Below are positions 56,289 through 64,000 of a stretch of 64,000 nt of DNA, one piece after another (the first letter of the stretch is position 1; each line of letters opens with the position of its first letter). The translations under genes and the position numbers were made by a program. This DNA comes from Ilyonectria destructans. Lineage: Eukaryota > Ascomycota > Sordariomycetes > Hypocreales > Nectriaceae. The stretch covers positions 1 through 64,000 of the forward strand of contig JAHEWK010000011.1 in assembly GCA_020740775.1 (NCBI GenBank). The letters are read 5' to 3'. The notes under the pieces were generated by a model. The model had not been told where the DNA came from and ran no database searches. It saw only the letters and a program-made list of their open reading frames with translations.

Positions 56289-58928
56289 ATGTTTAAGCCC
56301 GATTCTCGCTCAAAGATCGACTTACTGCTTGCAAAGGCAGATAAATTACAAGCGACACTTTCGACAATCGAGACATTCATCGAAACCAAAATAAACCCGG
56401 GTAGGCGATCCGCGCGGTCTGTGGGTCGAGGTAAACGAAACGAAGACCAGAATGAGCCGCCAGCATGGGCAAAAAGCCTCACAGACCTCCTAAACACAGT
56501 CAGGGAAGAGGCACAGGCGATTCAGTCTGATGCACAAGCCATTGCAGCCCAGAGTCACGATGCATCCGGCACCAGTTCAGAAGTCGCTGATGCCTCGGCG
56601 AACGGCAACCCTGCCTTAAATTTGACCCTGCCGCCGGATCCTCAATCTGAGAGCCATACGGATAGCGAAGATGGGGATGCAACCACGTCAAGCGAGCAAG
56701 AGCAGGCACCACGACACTGCGACCCTGAGCCAGATGATCAGGTGTCACGAGCAAGCCAGCCAGCCATGGAGTCCCGAGCGGGCGGGAATTCACCGAATGA
56801 GGACACGCCCATGACAGATGGCGAACAGCTCACTAGAGGCTTGGTTTCAGAGGACGTGGTCATGGTTGACTCCTCCGAAGGGGATGCAACAGGTCAGCCA
56901 TTGCAAGCTCGCTCAGTCGAGGGCGGAAGTGACGCCAGCCTTGCCGTCGCCAGTCACCAGCCAGCGCAGCTCCTGACTACCCCGGACCCAATCGGGCAAG
57001 AGGACACCAGAGCACCAGACGGCACAGCGTCTCGAGATAGCGACACAGTCGAAAGCACAACATCAGCCGCGGACACCACAGATACAAGGATCACAACGCC
57101 AGATATTGATTCCGCACAATCACTTGGCTCGGTACAAGAGTTCGTCCTGTCATCCGCCGACATGGGGGAACAACTGATTCAAACTCTTCAAAACATCGTC
57201 ACTCGGGACGATTTCGACAACGAGATTATAGTTCCTCGCCCCAACATTGATCTAGACTCATTTAAGGCGAAGCTGAATACCAAAGATCGCGATTGCCAAT
57301 ACGCAGGCAACACATTCGAGCCTGGTCCGGAAGGGGAGGGTTATGCGTTTGTCTATATTTCGGAACGCACATCCGATTTCAAGTGGCCAGACTTCTCCAA
57401 CGAAGTGAAGTTACCGACTATTGCAGAAGCCAGGAAGTGGCTTGACGATGTTGTTAGCCATCCACCAGAGGACACCGTACCGTACTATAGCGGCCATGCA
57501 TTCGACGTCCCGTATGAAACCCCGTTGAACCCAGGACCCGAGATATTGGCAGACCCAGATCTCGCCGACTTACACCATCCATATTACCATATTGGTGGAG
57601 ATAAGTCCGCAAACCGATTTCACTTTGAAGACCTAAGCTATCTCGATAACAATATGACTCCAGGAGCTCACGGTCTGCGTTCCGCCAACATGGTGCTGGC
57701 AGGGGTCAAGCTCTGGATATTGATTGCGATGCATCACACAAAGAAATTCGAGGAGTTCATCACCACCAACTGGAAGTGCAACGAATGCAGTCAAGGTATT
57801 GGCCACCGATGCCTACTGATATCCCCTTCGAGGCTCGAGAAAGAGGGTATCGACTTCGATATTAAGATCGCTGGCCCCGGGCAAATGATCGTCCCCCACC
57901 TATGCCAGTACCATGCTGTTGCCAATATGGGTCCTTGTATCGCTCAGTCGATCAACTTCAAGCTGCCCGGAGATAAGCTGATATCTAAAGAACTACGCTG
58001 CTGCAGCTGGTGTGGTGTATCTGCATTTACTTCCCGGCATAACGTCCCCCGCGTCCCGTCGCCTGTGCCATCGGAACCTACGGAATCTACGCACTCTGGG
58101 GAGGAAAAGAGGACAAAATTGCCGGAGAAGCCACACCGCAAGAGGAAGGCGCGCGAAGAGCTCCCAAGGAGGATTCCCAAGACCCGCACGAGCACTGCAG
58201 CTACAGAAAGATGGGCCGAGCTTCGAGAGACTATTCTAGCGGCAGACCCTTGCTGCAACCTTCCCCAGGTCGTCAACGAACCATCCGCACAGCAGCTGGA
58301 TGTCTTGAAAATGGTGGCCTCGATCCGCAGCTCCGAAGCCATTCAGCAGTTTACTGATCTAGTCCGTGACTGGAGGTGTCGCGATGTACACGTGGTTATT
58401 TCAGACGATGCAGGAGACCTTTTACAGCAGCAAGTCAAGCGCTTAAAGGCTGCCATTGGGAGGTCATCACTTAGCAAGTTGGAACTCCGGTATGCTCAAC
58501 TATGCGTTGCTCGAGAAGTCGATCAAGATAAGCAGGGCCGTTCTCGATTACGACGCAGCAAAGCATCCACTGAGGCGCTCGCTAAGCGGCTAGAGATGGA
58601 CCATAAAGAACTGAAATCCCATTTGGAGGATGGAAGGATGTGGAATTCGATCTGTGGTTCATACGATGGGCTGTTACCATTTGTGCTTCTCGATTCGAAG
58701 AAGTCTTTCTACATCTCCAAAAAGGAGTGGAGGGGGCTTCGAGATGAACAACTAAAGGCATTCCAAGACCTCCTCGATGATGATGACACTGAAAATATGT
58801 GCCGAGCCGGAAAGACTTTTCAGGAGATCATGACAAAGGGTTCAAATCAGGTATTCCGATGGGAGGAAGAGAAGCTGGATCCAAAAACGAAGGACCGAAC
58901 CTCGTTACTCTGGAGGACGATTAGGTAA
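56289..58928 (+). CDS. JmjC-domain-like protein (879 residues)
   Basis: Intronless frame from ATG 56289. Residues 1-60 are helical; 60-300 are acidic and Ser/Thr-rich. About 355-580 match fungal JmjC proteins: YYHIGGDKSANRFHFEDLSY (metal HxE at 445 and 447), GLRSANMVLAGVKLWILI, then GPGQMIVPHLCQYHAVANMG (third ligand near His542). A CSWCG pair follows, then a basic KPHRKRKARE patch and a helical C-terminus. Known of the family: JmjC enzymes use iron and 2-oxoglutarate to demethylate histones or hydroxylate proteins. The 2-oxoglutarate lysine was not identified, so activity is uncertain. Probably nuclear. The LINE starts 150 bp downstream in the same orientation. Confidence 0.72.
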   Translation: MFKPDSRSKIDLLLAKADKLQATLSTIETFIETKINPGRRSARSVGRGKRNEDQNEPPAWAKSLTDLLNTVREEAQAIQSDAQAIAAQSHDASGTSSEVADASANGNPALNLTLPPDPQSESHTDSEDGDATTSSEQEQAPRHCDPEPDDQVSRASQPAMESRAGGNSPNEDTPMTDGEQLTRGLVSEDVVMVDSSEGDATGQPLQARSVEGGSDASLAVASHQPAQLLTTPDPIGQEDTRAPDGTASRDSDTVESTTSAADTTDTRITTPDIDSAQSLGSVQEFVLSSADMGEQLIQTLQNIVTRDDFDNEIIVPRPNIDLDSFKAKLNTKDRDCQYAGNTFEPGPEGEGYAFVYISERTSDFKWPDFSNEVKLPTIAEARKWLDDVVSHPPEDTVPYYSGHAFDVPYETPLNPGPEILADPDLADLHHPYYHIGGDKSANRFHFEDLSYLDNNMTPGAHGLRSANMVLAGVKLWILIAMHHTKKFEEFITTNWKCNECSQGIGHRCLLISPSRLEKEGIDFDIKIAGPGQMIVPHLCQYHAVANMGPCIAQSINFKLPGDKLISKELRCCSWCGVSAFTSRHNVPRVPSPVPSEPTESTHSGEEKRTKLPEKPHRKRKAREELPRRIPKTRTSTAATERWAELRETILAADPCCNLPQVVNEPSAQQLDVLKMVASIRSSEAIQQFTDLVRDWRCRDVHVVISDDAGDLLQQQVKRLKAAIGRSSLSKLELRYAQLCVAREVDQDKQGRSRLRRSKASTEALAKRLEMDHKELKSHLEDGRMWNSICGSYDGLLPFVLLDSKKSFYISKKEWRGLRDEQLKAFQDLLDDDDTENMCRAGKTFQEIMTKGSNQVFRWEEEKLDPKTKDRTSLLWRTIR

Positions 58929-58930
58929 TA

Positions 58931-58948
58931 AGGCGGCCAGCCGCCTTG
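58931..58948. other. Short hairpin after the JmjC stop codon
   Basis: AAGGCGG, loop CCAG, CCGCCTT begins two to three bases after the stop. It could form a 7-bp stem in the 3' UTR or mark the junction with the LINE 5' region. Function unknown. Confidence 0.35.
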
Positions 58949-59082
58949 TTAGTCAGCAAGCTTTTCTCCCTGGCCACCACTATTGGTTACCCTAGACTTG
59001 GGAAATCTCGTTATTTATCTTCTTTATAACTTTTGAAATACCTACCCGGTAGCCGCTTGGCGGAGATTCAGGCCTTTGGTGG

Positions 59083-60393
59083 ATGTCTGGCGTTGCGAAC
59101 CCCGCTTCAGACGTCATTGTCGTCATGGAAGGCGATCCGGATGTTCCGGGCGGGGGATATCATCGTCCCCTGCGTAAAAGGACCAGAACGACGAGGGCAT
59201 TAGAGTCCGAGCAGCAAAAAGGCGATATGGAATGGCAGGAGGAGGAGAGCAGCGAGGGAGCTCTGAGTCATACGCGAACTAAGAAAAGAACCACGCCTAA
59301 GGCAGCTGGCAGCATGACCGAGGCGATCCAGGGTTTGAAACGACTCCTGGAACAGGATTTCAATCAAAGAATGGAAGCAATGAAGGCAGAGTTTCAGCTC
59401 GAGTTTACAAAACTTAGCGACCGCATGGCTGAGGAAGTCACTAGGACCACGGCCCAGATGGCGCAAGAATTGTCACAGGCTCGAGAGCAGCTCACCCTGG
59501 TTTGCAGCGAGTTGGAGCAGACCCGGCTACAGCTGGACACCTTGACCAATGCTCATGCAGCAAGATCGCCTAGTCAGACATATGCAGATGCTGCCAGGAT
59601 GACGCCTATTAGTATTACCACTCAAACCCCATCCACGGTTCGATCGGCAACCCCGGAACCGGTGTTCTGCACGGTAGACACATCCAGGGTGCCCGAGGAT
59701 CATATCGGAGATACTACACCAGCAGTGCTTCGCAGGACCATTGAACAGGAAATGCGAACATCTAGCGACCAACCTAGTTGGCGATGTGTTGCAGTGACCA
59801 GAGATGGACGAAATGCCAACCGCCTGAGGGTCATCGGTAGGAACGAGGAAGAACTGAAGAAGATCAAGACCATTATTGAGGTCAAGAAGGCTCCAGGTGC
59901 GAGAGTCCTTCGTGACCAACTGTACCCAGTCAAAGTTGACAATATCAACCGTACCGCCGTTCTCGACCAGGAAGGCAAGGTCCTTCCTGGAGCAATGGAA
60001 GCCTTGGGCCAAGAGAATGAAGTCCAGATTGCCAAGATGGCCTGGTTGAGTCGCAGGGATAACGCAAAGGCATATGGATCCATGGTGGTATACCTCACCA
60101 AAAACAGTGATGCCAGGAGACTCTTACAGGAACGCTACTTCCTTGCAGCCGGTGAATCGGCTTATACCAGCATGTTCGAGCGGAGAACCGGACCGATACA
60201 ATGCTATAACTGCCAGGAGCTCGGCCACAAGGCTTTCTCGTGCAGCAAGAATCGGGTATGTGCGAGGTGCGCTGCCGAAGGCCACCATCATAGTGAGTGC
60301 CAGACGCAGGTACCCAAGTGCGTACCCTGTGGTGGACCGCACGAGTCGTTCAGTCGAAGCTGCCCGAAACTCTACCCTACTCGGCATGAGTAG
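59083..60393 (+). CDS. LINE ORF1: gag-like nucleic-acid-binding protein
   Basis: 436 residues from ATG 59083. The N-terminus is acidic/basic mixed (PLRKRTRTTRA). Residues about 75-150 are a coiled coil (LKRLLEQDFNQRMEAMKAEF, REQLTLVCSELEQTRLQLD), likely for trimerisation. About 205-330 form an RRM-like/gag core. Three zinc knuckles close the protein: CYNCQELGHKAFSC, CARCAAEGHHHSEC and CVPCGGPHESFSRSC. Known of the family: ORF1 coats element RNA. It ends in TAG at 60391-60393, inside the start of ORF2. Confidence 0.88.
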   Translation: MSGVANPASDVIVVMEGDPDVPGGGYHRPLRKRTRTTRALESEQQKGDMEWQEEESSEGALSHTRTKKRTTPKAAGSMTEAIQGLKRLLEQDFNQRMEAMKAEFQLEFTKLSDRMAEEVTRTTAQMAQELSQAREQLTLVCSELEQTRLQLDTLTNAHAARSPSQTYADAARMTPISITTQTPSTVRSATPEPVFCTVDTSRVPEDHIGDTTPAVLRRTIEQEMRTSSDQPSWRCVAVTRDGRNANRLRVIGRNEEELKKIKTIIEVKKAPGARVLRDQLYPVKVDNINRTAVLDQEGKVLPGAMEALGQENEVQIAKMAWLSRRDNAKAYGSMVVYLTKNSDARRLLQERYFLAAGESAYTSMFERRTGPIQCYNCQELGHKAFSCSKNRVCARCAAEGHHHSECQTQVPKCVPCGGPHESFSRSCPKLYPTRHE

Positions 60394-63300
60394 GATATTC
60401 CAGGTAATTCAACTGAATGTAAGAAAACAGGACACGGTACATGAGAGCCTAATGAACGATACGCGACTCCAAGATTTTGCAGTTGTGGCGGTCCAAGAAC
60501 CACCAGCATGGAAAAGTGACGGCAAACTATTAACAGTCCCTATGGGGCATCCCAGATGGATTAAAATGGTCCCTACGATTTGGAGAGATGGCAGATGGCC
60601 GATCCGGAGCATGTTGTGGGTGAATAGGGACTTGGAGGCCAACCAAGTACCAATACAGTCCCCGGACTTGACAGCAGCAGCCATACGACTTCCGGACCGA
60701 ATAATGTTGGTTGTGTCAGTGTATGTGCCGGGACGCAAGCCCCAGGCTCTTCGAAATACATGCCATACCCTGCACCAGGTGATCCTCGACCTCAGGAGCA
60801 GGACAGGGATGGCGGTGGACGTCATACTGGCCGGAGATTTTAACCAACACGACCGGCTATGGGGAGGAGACGACGTGGCCTTAGCAAGGCAAGGCGAGGC
60901 CGAACCGATCATCGACCTCATGAACGAACACGGTCTTTGCAGCCTCCTCCCGAGAGGCACAAAGACATGGCAAGGCCCCGACAAGGAAAGCACAATCGAC
61001 CTGGTGCTGGCGACGGCGGAGGTGGCAGACGAAATGGTGACGTGCTCCATACACCCGACAGAACACGGATCGGACCACCGGGCGATCCAAACGACGTTCG
61101 ATCTCGCGAGGCCTGATCGGATTGTCACGGAAAGACTGTTGTTCAAGAATGCACCATGGACAGCAATTAGAACCAAGGTGGAGGACAATCTCCAAGAGCT
61201 TCCCTGGGCTGTCGGCGTGCAGGAACAGACAGACCAGTTAATGAGGGTCATCCTCGAGGCGATCCACGAGCTGACGCCCCGAGCACAACCAGTACCGTAC
61301 GCGAAGTGCTGGTGGACGAAGGATTTGACGAGACTTCGGCGGGTGTACACGTTCTGGCGGAATCAGGCTAGGGCACAGCGGCGAGCAGGTCAGGTGAGGC
61401 CCGACCTGGAAGGACGGGCCAAGGAAGCATCCAAGGAGTACCATGATGCCATCCGGAAACAGAAGAAACTGCACTGGGACGAGTTCCTAGCAGAAGATGT
61501 CAACATATGGAAGGCAGCCAAGTATTTGAAACCTGGAAAGGACATCATGGACGATAGGGTGCCCCCTTTGAAGAGACAAGACGGCTCCACCACTGTAGAT
61601 AGGGTGGAGCAGGCAGAGGAGCTATTCAGCACGTTCTTCCCGCCGTTGCCGGCCAAGATTGAAGATGAAGGCGACCGACCGCAACGGACGGAAGTGCACA
61701 TGCCAGACCTCACCATGGAGGAAGTTGAAGAAAAAGTGATAGCAGCGAAACCTTGGAAAGCGCCTGGAGAGGATGGTCTGCCAGCAATGGTGTGGAAACA
61801 GCTTTGGCCAGTGGTTAGATACCGTGTCTTGCACCTCTTCGACACATCCCTCAGGGATGGTGTGGTACCCCACCAGTGGAGGAGCGCGAAGATCATCCCG
61901 CTAAAGAAAGCAGACAAGGGAGACTACACAGTGGCCAAGGCATGGAGACCGATATCGCTGCTGTCAACACTGGGCAAGATACTCGAGGCAGTCGTTGCAG
62001 AGCGGATATCCTATGTAGTGGAAAGCTATGGATTGCTGCCCGCAAACCACTTCGGGGCAAGGAAGCGAAGGTCAGCCGAACAAGCACTGATACTGCTGCA
62101 GGAGCAGATCTATAAGGCATGGAGGGCCGGCAGGGTGCTCAGTCTGATCAGTTTCGACGTCAAAGGCGCTTACAATGGAGTGTTCAAAGAACGACTACTG
62201 GAGAGGCTGAAGGCGAGAGGCATACCTGGTGGACTGGTGAGATGGATTGACGCCTTCTGCTCTGGACGAATGGCCACCGTGGTGGTAAATGGGCACACGT
62301 CACAGCTACGGGAGTTGCCACAGGCAGGTCTCCCGCAAGGATCACCGCTGTCGCCGGTGTTGTTCCTGTTCTTCAATGCAGATTTGGTGCAGAGAAGAAT
62401 CAACGCAAGAGGTGGCTCGATGGCATTCGTGGACGACTACTCAGCCTGGGTGGTGGGACCAACAGCGGAGGAGAATCGAGCCGGCATCCAATCAATTATA
62501 GACGAAGCACTGGGCTGGGAAAGACGGAGCGGTGCGACGTTTAACGGAGACAAAACGGCCATCGTGCATTTCACGCGAAACGCCGCGCGTACCAGCGACA
62601 AACCGTTCATGATCAAAGGAAAAGTAGTCAAGCCCAAGACCAGCGCCAAGATCCTGGGAGTGGTCATGGACGCGAAACTACGATACAAGGAACACATAGC
62701 TAAAGCTGCCGCAAAGGGGCTCTCGGCCGCTATGTGTTTGAAAAGACTGAAAACGTTGTCACCGCGGACGGCGAGACAACTGTTCGTAGCAACAGTGGCT
62801 CCCACCATGGACTATGCGTCTAGCGTGTGGGCGCACTCATGCGGCATTAGAGAAGCCGCTTGGCTGGACAAAGCACAGATGGTTGGAGCACAGGCGATCA
62901 CGGGAGCTTTCCGGACCGTGGCAACAGCGGTGGCCGAGGCCGAAGCTAGCATCCAACCGGTGCAAGAACGGCATGCGCAAGCGGCAACAAGGTTTTGGAT
63001 CAACCTCCGGACCCTTCCCAGGACACACCCGTTGGCGACACTGAAGGTGAAAGTGTGTCGCCGATTCGTATCGCCGATGCAGAGGATTGCTCGGATACAA
63101 GGGGAGACAGCCACTGAACGAATGGAGATCATTCGAGAATACGCGCTACCGCCATGGCGAGACCGTATCTTGGTGTCGTGCGACCCTGACCGGGAGAGAG
63201 CGGTGGAAGCAGCAAATAGGGTGGACGGCATAGTCATTGCCACCTGCTCCTCACAGAGAAGGGGCATGGTAGGCATGGGAGGTGTCGTACGAGATACGGC

Positions 63301-64000
63301 GATCAACAATGCTGACGAGGATGTGGCCAGCTACTCTATCACTCTCGGGTCGAGGGAGGAGCTGAACCCATACATAGCCGAGCTGGGAGCTATAGAGATG
63401 GCCCTGAGATGCATGCCATTCGGACTGCGTCGACGGAATATCATCGTCATGACGAGCAACCGCTCCGCACTAGAAGCCATACGGCGGCCGCGACAACAGT
63501 CCGGTCAACAGACCATTCGGCAAATCTACAAGCATGTCAACCGTCTTGAAGACGAGGGCAACTCTCTCCAGGTGATGTGGGTTCCAGCAGGAGAGGAAGA
63601 CTTCGCACTAGGACCAAAAGCCAAAGCAGCAGCCCGGAAGGCCACTGAAAGTGAATGCAGACCAGATAAGCCGCCGTATCAAGCAAGATCCACGAGGATA
63701 AGACTAGCCATAACCAAGCAGCGGCAACCAACGACATCGCCGGGAAGAATCGGAAAATACTCGAAGATGATAGACACGGCACTACCTGGCAAGCATACCC
63801 GTACTCTATATGACCTGCTGAAGAGGAAAGAAGCAGAGGTGCTGGTCCAGCTCCGCACCGGAATGGCAAGACTAAATAGCTTTCTGCACAACATCGGCGC
63901 AGTGGAATCGGATATGTGCGAATGTGGTCAAGCATCCGAGACAGTTGCGCATTTTCTATTCAGATGCACAAAGTGGACAAAGCAACGGGAAGGCGTGCTG
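60386..64000 (+). CDS. LINE ORF2: endonuclease, reverse transcriptase and degenerate RNase H (partial at 3' end)
   Basis: 1205 codons open to the window edge. The start ATG overlaps the ORF1 stop (ATGAGTAG). The N-terminal endonuclease keeps LNVR, QEPP, AGDFNQHDRLWGG, STIDLVLA and SDHRAI. The reverse transcriptase keeps AWRPISLLSTLGKILE, SFDVKGAYN (motif A), GLPQGSPLSPVLF (B), FVDDYS (C) and KILGVVMD (E). The RNase H-like part keeps ELGAIEMAL but has ATCSS and MTSNRSAL where TDGS and TDS are usual, so its catalytic aspartates appear lost. A CECGQASETVAHFLFRC cysteine motif closes the visible part, as in other LINEs. The catalytic residues seen in endonuclease and reverse transcriptase suggest a potentially active element. 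Confidence 0.9.
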   Translation, partial: MSRIFQVIQLNVRKQDTVHESLMNDTRLQDFAVVAVQEPPAWKSDGKLLTVPMGHPRWIKMVPTIWRDGRWPIRSMLWVNRDLEANQVPIQSPDLTAAAIRLPDRIMLVVSVYVPGRKPQALRNTCHTLHQVILDLRSRTGMAVDVILAGDFNQHDRLWGGDDVALARQGEAEPIIDLMNEHGLCSLLPRGTKTWQGPDKESTIDLVLATAEVADEMVTCSIHPTEHGSDHRAIQTTFDLARPDRIVTERLLFKNAPWTAIRTKVEDNLQELPWAVGVQEQTDQLMRVILEAIHELTPRAQPVPYAKCWWTKDLTRLRRVYTFWRNQARAQRRAGQVRPDLEGRAKEASKEYHDAIRKQKKLHWDEFLAEDVNIWKAAKYLKPGKDIMDDRVPPLKRQDGSTTVDRVEQAEELFSTFFPPLPAKIEDEGDRPQRTEVHMPDLTMEEVEEKVIAAKPWKAPGEDGLPAMVWKQLWPVVRYRVLHLFDTSLRDGVVPHQWRSAKIIPLKKADKGDYTVAKAWRPISLLSTLGKILEAVVAERISYVVESYGLLPANHFGARKRRSAEQALILLQEQIYKAWRAGRVLSLISFDVKGAYNGVFKERLLERLKARGIPGGLVRWIDAFCSGRMATVVVNGHTSQLRELPQAGLPQGSPLSPVLFLFFNADLVQRRINARGGSMAFVDDYSAWVVGPTAEENRAGIQSIIDEALGWERRSGATFNGDKTAIVHFTRNAARTSDKPFMIKGKVVKPKTSAKILGVVMDAKLRYKEHIAKAAAKGLSAAMCLKRLKTLSPRTARQLFVATVAPTMDYASSVWAHSCGIREAAWLDKAQMVGAQAITGAFRTVATAVAEAEASIQPVQERHAQAATRFWINLRTLPRTHPLATLKVKVCRRFVSPMQRIARIQGETATERMEIIREYALPPWRDRILVSCDPDRERAVEAANRVDGIVIATCSSQRRGMVGMGGVVRDTAINNADEDVASYSITLGSREELNPYIAELGAIEMALRCMPFGLRRRNIIVMTSNRSALEAIRRPRQQSGQQTIRQIYKHVNRLEDEGNSLQVMWVPAGEEDFALGPKAKAAARKATESECRPDKPPYQARSTRIRLAITKQRQPTTSPGRIGKYSKMIDTALPGKHTRTLYDLLKRKEAEVLVQLRTGMARLNSFLHNIGAVESDMCECGQASETVAHFLFRCTKWTKQREGVL

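Larger units (their letters stand above)
59083..64000 (+). mobile_element. LINE retrotransposon, Tad1-like, apparently intact, cut by the window edge
   Basis: ORF1 (gag-like) is followed by ORF2 (endonuclease, reverse transcriptase, RNase H-like) in the overlapping arrangement usual for fungal Tad1 elements. No stop or frameshift occurs in 4.9 kb, unlike the RIP-mutated relic at 1-1660. The 5' end is not defined; it may lie within 58929-59082, close behind the JmjC stop codon. The 3' end and any target-site duplication are outside the window. Confidence 0.9.

Noticed and set aside
60409..61350. 313-codon minus-strand frame inside the LINE
   Set aside because: Antisense to the endonuclease domain with its full set of catalytic motifs on the plus strand.

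Overview
The window looks like nuclear DNA of a filamentous ascomycete, probably a Sordariomycete and possibly Hypocreales. The evidence is: short introns of 41-99 nt with GT..AG ends and CTAAC/CTGAC-type branch points; fungus-specific families (PNP-NACHT-ankyrin receptors, a FunK1 kinase, an HNH-2EXR protein, an OrsD-like fragment, a JmjC protein, C2H2 proteins); and an 8.5-kb AT-rich block whose relic reading frames are broken by stops in the manner of repeat-induced point mutation (RIP). No housekeeping gene was recognised. The content resembles an accessory, repeat-flanked, fast-evolving region. The genus is not determined.

Layout. 1-8480: RIP-like AT-rich DNA with a minus-strand LINE relic at its left end and a 12-copy palindromic tandem array at its right end. 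8480-13700: a Myb/SANT-like gene (10074-11509), poorly supported ORFs and a sirtuin scrap. 13823-25374: two minus-strand NLR genes of identical PNP-NACHT-ankyrin design, with a plus-strand HNH-2EXR gene between them. 25400-30100: a small ORF resembling the C-terminal part of fungal NLR-associated proteins, then a FunK1 kinase. 30100-36600: a five-exon C2H2 gene, a frameshifted minus-strand gene, and repeat-rich spacers. 36646-39133: a seven-exon AAA ATPase. 39609-41014: a truncated sirtuin and an OrsD-like fragment. 41100-43600: small ORFs, a minisatellite and a dispersed repeat. 43696-53000: seven small genes, including one built from tandemly duplicated exon-intron units (43696-44383) and one C2H2 gene with two related introns (52450-52987). 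53676-58928: a zinc-finger/coiled-coil gene and a JmjC gene. 59083-64000: a LINE (Tad1-like) with intact ORF1 and an ORF2 open to the window edge.

How the parts may work together (inference). The two NLRs belong to the fungal STAND receptor class implicated in non-self recognition. Their ankyrin repeats are nearly identical internally, as expected for repeats that are reshuffled by recombination. Chromatin-type proteins (JmjC, sirtuin relic, Myb-like, C2H2) and selfish DNA in both silenced and intact form share the region. The most unusual structure is the 43.7-44.4 kb gene, where three 102-nt phase-1 exons alternate with two intron types in an A-B-A-B order. Exon models were assembled by hand from frame and splice-site consistency, and every spliced model given as complete closes in frame. 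No transcript or database evidence was available.
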